A stretch of DNA of 64,000 nt, from NCBI GenBank assembly GCA_947589185.1, contig CANQCK010000008.1:1-64000 (forward strand), written 5' to 3'. Positions 1 to 8,512 of the stretch are shown here, in pieces (positions within the stretch are counted from its first letter, which is position 1; every line of letters begins with the position of its first letter). Origin of the DNA: an uncultured Clostridia bacterium. GTDB lineage: Bacteria; Bacillota; Clostridia; Oscillospirales; Ruminococcaceae. The notes beneath the pieces are model-generated. The model did not search any database. It was not told where the DNA came from and saw only the letters and a program-made list of their open reading frames with translations. The position numbers and the translations under genes are program-made.

Positions 1-65
1 ATATATCACCTCATTTTAATTGTAATATACACAAAACGGGGATTTATATTTATACACAAAATGTG

Positions 66-94
66 TTGACAAAACTAGAATTGTGTATTATAAT
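66..94 (+). promoter_or_regulatory. sigma-A promoter of the first BspA-like gene
   Basis: TTGACA at 66-71, a 17-nt spacer and TATAAT at 89-94 match the vegetative consensus exactly. Transcription would start near 101, leaving a leader of about 45 nt before the start codon at 146. Confidence 0.8.
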
Positions 95-145
95 ATTGAT
101 GTACACTAAAGTACAAAATAATATTTTCAATATGGAGGAAAACAA

Positions 146-1201
146 ATGAAGGAAAAATTTTTATGTGTTATATTGATGTTGATAATGGTTCTAAGTCTGG
201 CGAGTATATTGCCTGCATCGCTAGCATTAGCAGATGAGGATTCCGCTTCACAGGAAACATCGTCAGAGGTGGGAGAGCTACCATCGGAGCCACAAACACC
301 AACAGCAATATCGACCGAGCCGTCGCCAACAAGCGGTTCATGCGGAGATAATGTTAAATGGGCTTTTAATAAAGATACTGGCGTGCTTACTATCTCTGGT
401 ACGGGTGAAATGGAAATTTTTTATTTTGATGGTTTTGAAGAGTATCCATTACCTCATGGACCATGGTCTAGTTATAATGATTATATAAAATCCATTAATA
501 TTCTAAATGGGGTTACAAGCATTGAACCTAACGCTTTTGTGGCACAGAATAACTTAACAAGTGTGATGATAGGTAATAGTGTAACAAGTATTGAAGAATA
601 TGCTTTTTATGATTGTACAAGCTTAACAAGTGTAATAATACCGAAAACGGTAACTGATATAGGGAAAAGGGCATTCGGTTTCGTTCATGTTGATTCTTCA
701 GGTTCATATGCTAAAGTTGATAACTTAAAAATATATTGTTATGCAGGTACAGCAGGGGAGCAATATGCTAAAGATAACGAATTTGAATATGAGATATTAT
801 CTGATAAAGAAAATCCGCCTCAAAATCCAAACAACAATAAAAACAAACCAAATCAAACTGTCAACCCGGTAAATAAAGCAAAGATAACACCAAGCAAAGG
901 CAAAAAACTAACTGCATCCAAACCCGCCAAAATAAAAGAAGTTAAGCTGACCGCTAAGAAAAAGAAACTGAATGTAAAATGGAAAAAGGTCAGCGGAGCA
1001 ACAGGCTATGAGGTAACATATGCGACAAACAATAAGTTCACAAAGAACAAAAAGACAGTTAAAGTCAAGAAAAACAAGGTAACAATAAATAAACTGAAAT
1101 CAAAGAAAAAATATTATGTAAAGGTAAGAGCATATAAAAAGGCAAACGGCGATATAAATTACGGCAAGTGGAGCAAGGTCATTAAGAAGAAAACAAAATA
1201 A
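146..1201 (+). CDS. BspA-like leucine-rich-repeat secreted protein with cationic FN3-like C-terminus
   Basis: A 351-residue exported protein. Residues 1-29 form a Sec signal peptide ending in an Ala-rich stretch, followed by a Ser/Thr/Pro-rich linker. Residues about 65-235 carry LRR_5 (BspA-type) repeats, recognisable from the recurring pattern T-S-V-x-I-P/G and A-F-x-x-C. An Asn/Lys/Pro linker leads to a fibronectin-III-like domain at about 258-351, in which 33 of the last 93 residues are lysine. BspA-type repeats are usually surface adhesion or recognition modules; the basic tail could bind the anionic cell wall (inference). The SD GGAGG lies 8 nt before the ATG. The C-terminal domain is nearly identical to that of the gene at 9947. 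No enzymatic motif is visible. Confidence 0.85.
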   Translation: MKEKFLCVILMLIMVLSLASILPASLALADEDSASQETSSEVGELPSEPQTPTAISTEPSPTSGSCGDNVKWAFNKDTGVLTISGTGEMEIFYFDGFEEYPLPHGPWSSYNDYIKSINILNGVTSIEPNAFVAQNNLTSVMIGNSVTSIEEYAFYDCTSLTSVIIPKTVTDIGKRAFGFVHVDSSGSYAKVDNLKIYCYAGTAGEQYAKDNEFEYEILSDKENPPQNPNNNKNKPNQTVNPVNKAKITPSKGKKLTASKPAKIKEVKLTAKKKKLNVKWKKVSGATGYEVTYATNNKFTKNKKTVKVKKNKVTINKLKSKKKYYVKVRAYKKANGDINYGKWSKVIKKKTK

Positions 1202-1205
1202 GTAA

Positions 1206-1244
1206 AAAACCGCTCGGAATTTGAATTATCCGAGCGGTTTTATC
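1206..1244. terminator. bidirectional rho-independent terminator
   Basis: A perfect 13-bp stem (1206-1218 with 1229-1241) has A-runs on one side and T-runs on the other. It serves both the BspA-like gene on + and prfB on -. Confidence 0.85.
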
Positions 1245-1246
1245 TA

Positions 1247-2353
1247 TTATTGTTTAATTTCTTTTTTCAGATATGCGTCGATAAAAGGGTCGATATTGCC
1301 GTTCATAACCGACTCGACATTTTTGACCTCGCAGTTTGTTCGGTGATCCTTAACAAGGGTGTAGGGCATAAAAACATACGAGCGGATTTGAGCTCCCCAG
1401 GCTATTTCTTTATGCTCGCCTTTTATGTCCTCGATTTTTTCCAAATGCTCACGCTCTTTGATTTCTATTAGCTTGGCTTTAAGCATTTTCATTGCGTAAT
1501 CTCTGTTCTGGTGCTGTGAACGCTGAGTCTGGCAGGAGCAAACAATACCTGTCGGTATGTGAGTGATTCTCACTGCAGAGTCGGTTTTGTTTATGTGCTG
1601 ACCGCCTGCTCCGCTTGCACGGTAGGTGTCCATTTTAATGTCATCAGGCTTAATTTCTACAGGCGTACTGTCGTCGATTTCAGGCATTACATCAACAGCC
1701 GCAAATGAAGTATGACGGCTTCCCGAGCTGTCGAAAGGGGATATTCTCACAAGACGGTGAATACCCGCCTCGCTCTTTAGAAACCCGTAAGCGTTCCTGC
1801 CTTCAATTAAAATAGCGGCACTTTTAATACCTGCCTCTCCGCCTTCAAGGTAGTCGAGAGTTGTTACTTTGAAATCATGTTTTTCAGCATATCTTGTGTA
1901 CATTCTAAGCAGCATTTCTGCCCAGTCCTGAGCTTCTGTGCCTCCTGCACCGGGATGAAAGGATACAATTGCATTGTTACGGTCGTATTCTCCCGTTAGC
2001 AGAGTTGTAATAGTTAAAGCGTCGAGGTTATCAGCAAATTTTTTGAGTTCTGTTTTAGCCTCAACAGCAAGACTTTCATCATCGTCTTCTTCTGCAAGCT
2101 CAAGCATAAGAGAAATTTCATCATACTTATCCTTTGTATCCGTATATGACTTTATAGTGTCTTCGATAGACTTTATTTCCTTTAACACTTTTTGCGAGTT
2201 GTCAGAATCGTTCCAGAAATCACTGCCGAGAGTTTTATCCTGAAGTTCTTTCAGCTTGACTTTATTTGCGTCAATTTCCAGAACATCATATAATTCTGAT
2301 AGCTTTGGAGCATAGCCTGCAAGCTCTTGTTTTATTTCATCTAAAATAATCAT
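1247..2353 (-). CDS. prfB: peptide chain release factor 2
   Basis: RF2 recognises UGA and UAA stop codons and triggers release of the finished peptide from the ribosome. The 368-residue product has the RF2 stop-codon tripeptide SPF (in RISPFDSSG) and the universal GGQ motif (in ASGAGGQH) that acts in the peptidyl transferase centre. I choose the ATG at 2351-2353, which has GGAG 6 nt upstream and begins MIILDEIKQ; an in-frame TTG 12 nt further upstream overlaps that SD. The reading frame is continuous through residues 25-28 (L-E-I-D), where most bacterial prfB genes carry an in-frame UGA and a programmed +1 frameshift, so that autoregulation is absent here. Confidence 0.95.
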   Translation of the reverse strand: MIILDEIKQELAGYAPKLSELYDVLEIDANKVKLKELQDKTLGSDFWNDSDNSQKVLKEIKSIEDTIKSYTDTKDKYDEISLMLELAEEDDDESLAVEAKTELKKFADNLDALTITTLLTGEYDRNNAIVSFHPGAGGTEAQDWAEMLLRMYTRYAEKHDFKVTTLDYLEGGEAGIKSAAILIEGRNAYGFLKSEAGIHRLVRISPFDSSGSRHTSFAAVDVMPEIDDSTPVEIKPDDIKMDTYRASGAGGQHINKTDSAVRITHIPTGIVCSCQTQRSQHQNRDYAMKMLKAKLIEIKEREHLEKIEDIKGEHKEIAWGAQIRSYVFMPYTLVKDHRTNCEVKNVESVMNGNIDPFIDAYLKKEIKQ

Positions 2354-2488
2354 ACTTATCTCCAATAAAAAATTAATTAAAACTATTATACTTAATTTTG
2401 GATAAAAAGTAAAGAATTTTAATAAATAACTTTATTTTTCAGAATTTATGTGTTATAATACTTTTAATTAGGTAATTATTCTAATTTA

Positions 2489-2521
2489 AGGAGGAAAGCT
2501 CTTACAGGGCAAGTATAAAGT
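2489..2521 (+). promoter_or_regulatory. SD followed by a small hairpin before the start codon
   Basis: AGGAGG (2489-2494) lies 27 nt from the ATG at 2522, too far for normal initiation. Between them GCTC (2498-2501) can pair with GGGC (2507-2510), leaving 11 nt before the ATG. This is the weakest of four such arrangements in the window (the others precede galU, the cysteine desulfurase and engB). An extended -10 (TGTTATAAT, 2451-2459) lies just upstream. Confidence 0.5.
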
Positions 2522-3520
2522 ATGGCAAATTACAACGGTTCAAAATGTATTGTCTGCGGTAAGGAATTTGAAGAAAATGATGATATAGTGGTATGTCCCG
2601 ATTGCGGAACGCCTTATCACAGAGATTGCTATAATCAAGAAGGAAAGTGCATAAACACAGAGCTTCACGAGAAGGGCGTGTCTTGGAATCAGAAAAAAAG
2701 CGATGAGGAAGAGGCAAAAGAAGCAGAGTCTGAAAATAAAGTCTGCCCGAGATGTGGGCATTCAAACGCCGGTAATCAGAATTTCTGTTCACATTGCGGA
2801 CTTCCGTTAATTAATGGGTCTGATTATCAGCATTTTAATGACGGAGACGGGCAGAATCCGTATTCTGAGTTCGGACCGATGGGGCAAGGTTTCGGCGGTC
2901 AGGACGGACCGTTTCAGGGAGGACAGCCTTTCAATCCTTTTTCGGGCGGTTTTGTAACAATAGAGGACGATACTGATATTGACGGTATAAAGGCAAAGGA
3001 TATAGCTGATTATGTAGGAAGCAACAAGTTTTATTTTCTCGCACAGTTTATGAGATTTGCCAAGCTGAAAATAAAAAGGTCGTTTAACTTTTGTGCTTTT
3101 CTTTTTCCTGAGTACTACTATTTTTACAGAAAGATGCTGGGACACGGTTTTTTCTATATGACATTCAGAATCGTTATGACTGTTTTTATGCAAAGTATGC
3201 TTTTGAATTTCGGTATGACTTCTGAAATGACAACAGCTGATATTGCTGAAAAAATATCTGCGTCGCCGCTTTGGTCGGGAGTGTTTTTAGGACTTGGTTT
3301 ACTGTCTTTGATTCTTTATATAATCAGCGGAATGTTTTCAAACTTCTGGTATTTTCAAAAAGCGAAGCATGATATTGGAAATATAGATAAGATTGCTCAG
3401 TCGGATATACAGAGGCGTGATACTATTGCTAAAAGGGGAGGAACATCCTTTGGAATTGCAATAGCGGCAATAGCGGCATATTATTTAATTATCAGGGTAA
3501 TAGCAATGCTGATAGGCTAA
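2522..3520 (+). CDS. zinc-ribbon / RING-like membrane protein (DUF2628-like)
   Basis: A 332-residue protein of unknown function. The N-terminus has a C-x2-C ... C-x2-C ... H-x2-C arrangement (residues about 9-40), like the prokaryotic RING-finger family. A second zinc ribbon follows at about 75-95 (CPRCG ... CSHCG), then a Gly/Pro/Gln-rich linker. The C-terminal half (about 165-332) has three or four hydrophobic segments and an aromatic stretch (FLFPEYYYFYRKM) typical of DUF2628 proteins. The zinc domains probably face the cytoplasm. Its stop codon TAA is directly followed by a GC-rich repeat hairpin at 3521. The start is fixed by the family-like N-terminus; the SD spacing is unusual (see 2489). 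Confidence 0.8.
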   Translation: MANYNGSKCIVCGKEFEENDDIVVCPDCGTPYHRDCYNQEGKCINTELHEKGVSWNQKKSDEEEAKEAESENKVCPRCGHSNAGNQNFCSHCGLPLINGSDYQHFNDGDGQNPYSEFGPMGQGFGGQDGPFQGGQPFNPFSGGFVTIEDDTDIDGIKAKDIADYVGSNKFYFLAQFMRFAKLKIKRSFNFCAFLFPEYYYFYRKMLGHGFFYMTFRIVMTVFMQSMLLNFGMTSEMTTADIAEKISASPLWSGVFLGLGLLSLILYIISGMFSNFWYFQKAKHDIGNIDKIAQSDIQRRDTIAKRGGTSFGIAIAAIAAYYLIIRVIAMLIG

Positions 3521-3768
3521 CCGGCGAGCCGCCGGATGCCCTCTGCCTTTGAGAAGTTTGTACAATTTTTTTGATTTGTGCAACGGCAGGCTAGTATATA
3601 GATTAAAAAGGCAAAAAAGTAAGACTGGCGAGCCGCCGGATGCCCTCTGCCTTTGAGAAGTTTGTACAATTTTTTTGATTTGTACAACGGCAGGCTAGTA
3701 TATAGATTAAAAAGGCAAAAAAGTAAGACCGGCGAGCCGCCGGACGCTCTCTGCCTTTGAGAAATCAC
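3521..3768 (+). repeat. tandem GC-hairpin repeat array A (104-bp period, about 2.4 units)
   Basis: Three units start at 3521, 3625 and 3729. Each opens with a 15-nt hairpin, CCGGCG-AGC-CGCCGG (the second unit has one change). A second imperfect stem follows, CTGCCTTTG pairing with CAACGGCAG (3543-3551 with 3581-3589 in unit 1), then an A-rich tail. The third unit is cut off after the first arm of the second stem. The first unit abuts the stop codon of the preceding gene. Related arrays lie near 12045, 39703 and 58688. Confidence 0.8.
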
Positions 3769-3846
3769 TTTTTTCTAACTTAATGTTGATATATTATTTG
3801 CAGTTTTGCTAAAAAAAGCATAAGGTGATTTTTTGAAATTTCTAAT

Positions 3847-3881
3847 AGGAGGATGCTCGATAGGAGCATATGGTCATAAGT
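3847..3881 (+). promoter_or_regulatory. SD followed by hairpin before the galU start
   Basis: AGGAGG (3847-3852) is followed directly by ATGCTC (3853-3858), a 5-nt loop and GAGCAT (3864-3869), a perfect 6-bp stem. Twelve nt then lead to the ATG at 3882. The full SD-to-start distance is 29 nt; with the stem folded it is about 12. A mini-ORF starting at 3853 would end at 3879, 2 nt before the galU start, but its SD spacing is zero. Confidence 0.6.
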
Positions 3882-4763
3882 ATGAAAGTAAAAAAGGCTG
3901 TAATTCCTGCAGGCGGGTGGGGAACCCGTGATTTACCTGCGACAAAGGCTATGCCAAAAGAGCTTTTGCCGATTGTAGACAAGCCTGCCATTCAGTATAA
4001 TGTTGAAGAGGCTGTAAAAAGCGGTATAACAGATATATGTATTATTTTAAGTCCTGATAAAGACATAGTAAAAAAACACTTTTCAACTAATGAAAGGCTG
4101 GAAAGGCATCTAAAAAACGGCGGAAAAAAATACGAACAAAAGCTTGAGGAAGTTAAGAAAATATCACGAATGGCAAATATTACGTATGTCATACAGGAAA
4201 AGGCTATGGGCTTGGGACATGCAGTTTCTCTTGCAAAGGAATTTGTCGGCGGAGAATCGTTTGCCGTTTTGTACGGCGATGATGTTATAATTGGAGATAT
4301 TCCGTGCTGTAAACAGATTTGCGACGCATATGAAAAGTACGGTCTTGGTGCGGTTGCAATAAAAGAGGTTTCAGATGAATATATAGTTAAGTATTCTTCA
4401 ATGAAATGTGAAAATATAAAAGATAATGTTTATTCAATAACAGATATGAAGGAAAAACCCAGTCTTGATGATAAGTTTTCTAATTTCTCTATTTTAGGCA
4501 GATGTGTTCTGCCGTTTGAGATTTTTGACATACTTGAATCTATACCAAGAGGTCAGGGAGGAGAATACCAGCTTACCGACGCTATGGCTGTTTTAGCTCG
4601 TGAAAAGGGAATGATAGGTATCGACTTTCTGGGAAGAAGGTATGATATGGGCAGTAAAATCGGCATTTTGGAAGCTGCTCTTGAAATAGGACTTAAACAC
4701 CCTGAGGTCAAGGACGATTTGGAAAAGTTAGTAATTAAATTAGCACAAAAAATCAATAGTTGA
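3882..4763 (+). CDS. galU: UTP--glucose-1-phosphate uridylyltransferase
   Basis: Makes UDP-glucose from UTP and glucose-1-phosphate for cell-wall and surface polysaccharides. The 293-residue product carries the nucleotidyltransferase signature near its N-terminus (GGWGTRDLPATKA, then MPKELLPIVDKP), the YGDD metal-binding segment and the GGEYQLTDA sugar-site segment, all in family order. The GWGTRD variant replaces the more usual GLGTRF. The ATG at 3882 gives the usual family start MKVKKAVIPA; an in-frame ATG at 3870 overlaps the leader hairpin and is less likely. Its stop codon overlaps the -35 box of the rpsF promoter. Confidence 0.9.
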   Translation: MKVKKAVIPAGGWGTRDLPATKAMPKELLPIVDKPAIQYNVEEAVKSGITDICIILSPDKDIVKKHFSTNERLERHLKNGGKKYEQKLEEVKKISRMANITYVIQEKAMGLGHAVSLAKEFVGGESFAVLYGDDVIIGDIPCCKQICDAYEKYGLGAVAIKEVSDEYIVKYSSMKCENIKDNVYSITDMKEKPSLDDKFSNFSILGRCVLPFEIFDILESIPRGQGGEYQLTDAMAVLAREKGMIGIDFLGRRYDMGSKIGILEAALEIGLKHPEVKDDLEKLVIKLAQKINS

Positions 4764-4788
4764 CAATAAAATATTATTGTGTTATAAT
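4760..4788 (+). promoter_or_regulatory. rpsF-ssb-rpsR promoter
   Basis: TTGACA (4760-4765) overlaps the galU stop codon; a 17-nt spacer leads to TATAAT (4783-4788). The match to consensus is exact. Confidence 0.85.
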
Positions 4789-4803
4789 TTACAAGTTATC
4801 CTT

Positions 4804-4825
4804 GCTTGCGATTAAAAACGCAGGC
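4804..4825 (+). promoter_or_regulatory. leader hairpin of the rpsF operon
   Basis: GCTTGCG (4804-4810) pairs with CGCAGGC (4819-4825) over 7 bp with one G-U pair and an 8-nt A-rich loop, close to the expected transcription start. S6 operons are often autoregulated through a leader hairpin bound by S6:S18. I cannot confirm the known binding motif here. Confidence 0.4.
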
Positions 4826-4851
4826 GAAATCTAAAAGGAGGTGCAATAGTA

Positions 4852-5142
4852 ATGGCTAAGGTTACAGAAAAGTACGAGGCTATGGTAGTATTCAGCACTA
4901 AGCTCAGCGAAGAGGAAATTCAAAATCTTACGCTAAAGTTCGGTGACCTGATTTCAGCAAATGCCGAAGAGGTTTCAATTGATGAGTGGGGCAAGAGAAA
5001 GTTGGCTTATCCTATCAATTATGAAAACGAAGGCTATTATGTTCTTTGGAACTTTATTTCAAAGCCAAATTTTCCGGCAGAATTAGAGCGTGTACTTAAA
5101 ATTACTGACGGCGTTCTGAGATTTTTAGTAACAGTAAGCTAA
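4852..5142 (+). CDS. rpsF: 30S ribosomal protein S6
   Basis: A 96-residue small-subunit protein that sits on the platform of the 30S particle paired with S18. The YEAMVVFSTKLSEEE start and the DEWGKRKLAYPI segment are typical of S6. SD AGGAGG is 9 nt before the ATG. It is the first gene of rpsF-ssb-rpsR, a conserved bacterial operon, with its own consensus promoter. Confidence 0.95.
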   Translation: MAKVTEKYEAMVVFSTKLSEEEIQNLTLKFGDLISANAEEVSIDEWGKRKLAYPINYENEGYYVLWNFISKPNFPAELERVLKITDGVLRFLVTVS

Positions 5143-5165
5143 AATCAGAGAAAGGAAGATACGTT

Positions 5166-5639
5166 ATGTTGAACAGAGTAATTTTGATGGGAAGAATAAC
5201 CCAAGATCTAGAGCTTAAACAGACCCAAAGCGGTGTCAGCGTTTTGTCATTTAACATTGCCGTTGACAGAGGCTATGTAAAACAGGGCGAGGAAAGGCAG
5301 ACTGATTTTATCAGTTGTGTTGCGTGGCGTCAAAGAGCGGAGTTCATTAACAATTATTTTGCAAAGGGCAGAATGATTGCCGTTGAGGGAAGTCTTCAAA
5401 CGAGAACTTATGATGACAAAAACGGAGTTAAGCATTATGTTACCGAGGTAGTTGTAGATAACGTGTCATTCACCGGCGAGCCTAAACAGCAGAGCGGTAA
5501 TACTACAAGCTCTACGTTCAGCACACCGGAACAGACTCAGAACCATGTTGACAATAATGCTTCAATGAATGAGTCTATTGCTATCGGCGATATTGACGAT
5601 TTTGAGGTAGTTATTTCAGACGACGGAGTTCCGTTCTAA
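5166..5639 (+). CDS. ssb: single-stranded DNA-binding protein
   Basis: A 157-residue SSB that coats single-stranded DNA in replication and repair. Residues about 1-105 form the OB-fold (MLNRVILMGRITQDLEL, DFISCVAWRQRAEF, VEGSLQTRTY). A Gln/Asn/Thr-rich flexible linker follows, and the acidic tip DDGVPF at the C-terminus is the docking peptide for partner proteins. It lies 23 nt after rpsF, with SD AAAGGA. Confidence 0.95.
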   Translation: MLNRVILMGRITQDLELKQTQSGVSVLSFNIAVDRGYVKQGEERQTDFISCVAWRQRAEFINNYFAKGRMIAVEGSLQTRTYDDKNGVKHYVTEVVVDNVSFTGEPKQQSGNTTSSTFSTPEQTQNHVDNNASMNESIAIGDIDDFEVVISDDGVPF

Positions 5640-5693
5640 TCAAAGCAATTGATTATTGAAATGAATTAAATCAGGTTAAAGGAGGAAATTACC

Positions 5694-5930
5694 ATGGAGA
5701 GAACCGGCAAACCGGTTAAGAGAAGCCGAAAAAAGGTTTGTATGTTCTGTGTTGACAGAGCAGAAAAAATTGATTATAAAGATGTTGCCAAGTTGAGAAA
5801 GTGTATGACCGAGAGAGCAAAGATTCTTCCTCGCCGTGTTACGGGAACTTGTGCATATCACCAAAGAGAGCTTACTTCTGCTATTAAAAGAGCACGCCAT
5901 GTTGCGTTGCTGCCTTACACGGCTGAATAA
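5694..5930 (+). CDS. rpsR: 30S ribosomal protein S18
   Basis: A 78-residue basic protein that partners S6 in the 30S subunit. The core segments [22 protein letters not shown] and [25 protein letters not shown] match S18 closely. The N-terminus has CMFC, and with the cysteines at LRKC and GTC this gives four Cys, as in zinc-type S18. SD AGGAGG is 9 nt upstream. It is the last gene of the operon. Confidence 0.95.
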   Translation: MERTGKPVKRSRKKVCMFCVDRAEKIDYKDVAKLRKCMTERAKILPRRVTGTCAYHQRELTSAIKRARHVALLPYTAE

Positions 5931-5950
5931 GCAATTATATTTTGATATTA

Positions 5951-5978
5951 AGCTCGGAGCATTGCTTCGGGCTTTTTA
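5951..5978 (+). terminator. terminator of rpsF-ssb-rpsR
   Basis: A 10-bp stem (5951-5960 with 5964-5973, two G-U pairs) with a 3-nt loop is followed by TTTT. Confidence 0.85.
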
Positions 5979-6090
5979 ATTAGTAATACAGTCATATGTA
6001 ACGCTTGATGTTAGAGATCAGATAAATCAGTAAATTGTAAAAATTTCAAATGCAGCAGAGCAATCAGCATCACGACGGTCTTTTAAAAGG

Positions 6091-6109
6091 ATATAGTTTT
6101 AAACTATAT
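6091..6109. promoter_or_regulatory. inverted repeat upstream of metE, possible LysR operator
   Basis: ATATAGTTT and AAACTATAT form a perfect 9+1+9 inverted repeat, which fits the T-N11-A pattern of LysR-type operators. It lies about 45 bp upstream of a -10 box TATAAT (6154-6159) whose -35 is poor, as expected of an activated promoter. The LysR gene at 8513 is the closest candidate regulator (inference). Confidence 0.4.
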
Positions 6110-6188
6110 ATAGTCATAAAAAATAAGTGTTACATTATGGCTGCAATAAATGATATAATAGAAAAAAAGTAAAGAAAGGTGTAATTAA

Positions 6189-8453
6189 ATGAAAACATCA
6201 GTTATCGGTTATCCGAGAATAGGCAAGGACAGAGAACTTAAATTTGCCTCAGAAAAATATTTCAGAGATGAGATCACTGAAGCGGAGCTTTTGGAAACTG
6301 CAAAGGCGTTGAGATTATCACATTGGGAGGTTCAGAATTTAAACGGAACAGACTATATTTCATCGAATGACTTCTCTTTTTATGATAATGTTCTTGACAC
6401 AGCAGTGCTTTTAAATGCAATTCCTAAGCGTTACAAACAGCTTGGGCTTTCAGAGCTTGATACATATTTTGCAATGGCAAAGGGCTATCAGGGCGAAAAG
6501 GGAGACGTTAAAGCACTTGCAATGAAAAAGTGGTTCAACACAAATTATCACTATATGGTGCCTGAAATAGAAGACGACATTGAAATCTCATTGAAAGGAA
6601 CAAAGCCGTTTGACGAGTATTGTGAAGCTGATAAGAACGGAATAAAAACAAAGCCGGACATAATCGGTGCTTTTACATTCTTGAAGCTTGCACGTTTCAC
6701 AGGAAATAAAACAGCGGAGGATATTGCAGACAGCATTGCAAAGGCTTATTGTGAAATACTGCAAAAGTTCAACGATTTGGGTACAGAGTGGGTGCAGTTT
6801 GACGAGCCATCGTTGGTAAGGGATTTAAACGATTCTGACAAGGCACTTTTTGTATCGCTTTATAAGAAAATATTATCTGAAAAGGGAAACGTTAAGGTCC
6901 TTCTTCAGACATATTTCGGCGATGTTCGTGATTGTTGTGATGAAATCAGCTCTCTTGATTTTGACGGTGTTGGTCTTGACTTTGTTGAGGGGAAAATGTC
7001 TCTTGAAATTGCTGATAAAATTGACGGCAATAAGATTCTGTTTGCAGGAGTTGTAAACGGAAAGAACATCTGGAAAAACAATTACAAGAAGACAATAGAC
7101 ATCATTAATAAGCTGAAAGGCCATTTCGGTGAAATCGTTCTCAATACGTCTTGCTCGCTTTTACACAGCCCGTATACGTTAAAAAGCGAAACAAAACTCA
7201 ATAAATCTTATACAAAGCACCTTGCATTTGCTGAGGAGAAGTTGGGTGAACTGAGCGAACTCAAAAAGATTTTTAACAGCGATGATCCTTTTGGAACCGC
7301 TGAGTATAAGACAAACGCAGAGTTATTCAGCGAAAGCAGAGATTGTGAAAACAAAGAGGTTCAGAAAAAGACTGCTGAATTAAGCGAAAAGGATTTTGTA
7401 AGGCTACCTGAATTTGCGGAGCGTGAGAAAATTCAGAAGTCAGTATTTGATCTTCCGCTTTTCCCGACGACTACGATCGGCTCGTTCCCGCAAACGGCTG
7501 AAGTCAGACAAAATCGTGCAAAATTTCGCAGAGGAGAAATTTCAGAAGGGGAATATGAGGCTTTTAATAAGCAGAAAATCAAGGAATGTGTTGAGCTTCA
7601 GGAGAAAATCGGACTTGACGTTCTTGTTCACGGAGAGTTTGAGCGTAACGATATGGTAGAATATTTCGGCGAGTGTTTAGACGGATTTATATTCACCACA
7701 AAGGCTTGGGTTCAGTCATACGGAACACGCTGTGTAAAGCCGCCGATTGTTTGGGGAGATGTTTCAAGAGCAAAGCCGATGACAGTAAAGTGGTCTGTAT
7801 ATGCACAGAGCCTTACAGAAAAAGCTATGAAGGGTATGCTTACCGGTCCTGTAACCATTCTCAACTGGTCGTTCCCGAGAGAGGATATTTCTCTTAATGA
7901 GTGTGCTTATCAGATTGCTTTAGCAATTCGTGAAGAGGTTCTTGACCTTGAGGCTAACGGAATCAAAATAATTCAGGTTGACGAAGCCGCTCTAAGAGAA
8001 AAGCTTCCGCTCAGAAAATCTGACTGGAAAGCAGATTACCTAGACTGGGCAATTCCTGCATTCAGACTTGTTCACAGCGGAGTTAAAGCTGAAACTCAGA
8101 TACACACCCATATGTGTTACAGCGAGTTTACCGACATCATTAAGGATATTGACAATATGGACGCAGACGTTATAACCTTTGAGGCATCACGTTCTGATCT
8201 TACCATTCTTGATTCTTTGAAGGAAAACAACTTCAGAACACAGGTAGGTCCCGGAGTTTACGATATTCATTCACCTAGAATCCCGTCGGTTGAAGAGATT
8301 GTTTCTGCTGTTAAAAAGATGCTTAAAAAGATACCGAAAGAAAAGCTTTGGATCAACCCTGACTGCGGTCTGAAAACAAGAGGTAATGAGGAAACTGTTC
8401 CCAGCCTTGAAAACTTAGTAAAGGCTGCAAAGTTATCAAGAAAGAATGCCTAA
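6189..8453 (+). CDS. metE: cobalamin-independent methionine synthase
   Basis: Transfers the methyl group of 5-methyltetrahydropteroyl-polyglutamate to homocysteine, making methionine without vitamin B12. At 754 residues it is full length, with the two TIM-barrel halves typical of MetE. The zinc ligands are present: His641 and Cys643 in IHTHMCYSEF and Cys726 in NPDCGLKTRG. The catalytic-region segments VDEAALREKLPLR and GMLTGPVTILNWS are intact. SD AAAGGTG is 7 nt before the ATG. The 250-bp leader shows no S-box or cobalamin riboswitch that I recognise, but holds an inverted repeat (6091). It converges with a LysR gene. Confidence 0.96.
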   Translation: MKTSVIGYPRIGKDRELKFASEKYFRDEITEAELLETAKALRLSHWEVQNLNGTDYISSNDFSFYDNVLDTAVLLNAIPKRYKQLGLSELDTYFAMAKGYQGEKGDVKALAMKKWFNTNYHYMVPEIEDDIEISLKGTKPFDEYCEADKNGIKTKPDIIGAFTFLKLARFTGNKTAEDIADSIAKAYCEILQKFNDLGTEWVQFDEPSLVRDLNDSDKALFVSLYKKILSEKGNVKVLLQTYFGDVRDCCDEISSLDFDGVGLDFVEGKMSLEIADKIDGNKILFAGVVNGKNIWKNNYKKTIDIINKLKGHFGEIVLNTSCSLLHSPYTLKSETKLNKSYTKHLAFAEEKLGELSELKKIFNSDDPFGTAEYKTNAELFSESRDCENKEVQKKTAELSEKDFVRLPEFAEREKIQKSVFDLPLFPTTTIGSFPQTAEVRQNRAKFRRGEISEGEYEAFNKQKIKECVELQEKIGLDVLVHGEFERNDMVEYFGECLDGFIFTTKAWVQSYGTRCVKPPIVWGDVSRAKPMTVKWSVYAQSLTEKAMKGMLTGPVTILNWSFPREDISLNECAYQIALAIREEVLDLEANGIKIIQVDEAALREKLPLRKSDWKADYLDWAIPAFRLVHSGVKAETQIHTHMCYSEFTDIIKDIDNMDADVITFEASRSDLTILDSLKENNFRTQVGPGVYDIHSPRIPSVEEIVSAVKKMLKKIPKEKLWINPDCGLKTRGNEETVPSLENLVKAAKLSRKNA

Positions 8454-8472
8454 TTAAAAGAATTAACAAGTA

Positions 8473-8509
8473 AAAAACTGCTGTACTATCCAAAAGCACA
8501 GCAGTTTTT
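8473..8509. terminator. bidirectional terminator between metE and the LysR gene
   Basis: A perfect 12-bp stem (8473-8484 with 8498-8509) has an A-run on one side and a T-run on the other. Confidence 0.85.
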
Positions 8510-8512
8510 GTT

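Noticed and set aside
3517-3768. Minus-strand frame of 83 codons over repeat array A
   Set aside because: Its protein repeats itself with the 104-bp period; it is a shadow of the noncoding repeat.
4804-4825. Confirmed S6:S18 binding motif
   Set aside because: A hairpin is present, but the conserved bulge of the published motif is not clearly seen, so it is listed only as a possible leader.
5979-6188. S-box or cobalamin riboswitch before metE
   Set aside because: I find no recognisable conserved core of either class; only the inverted repeat stands out.
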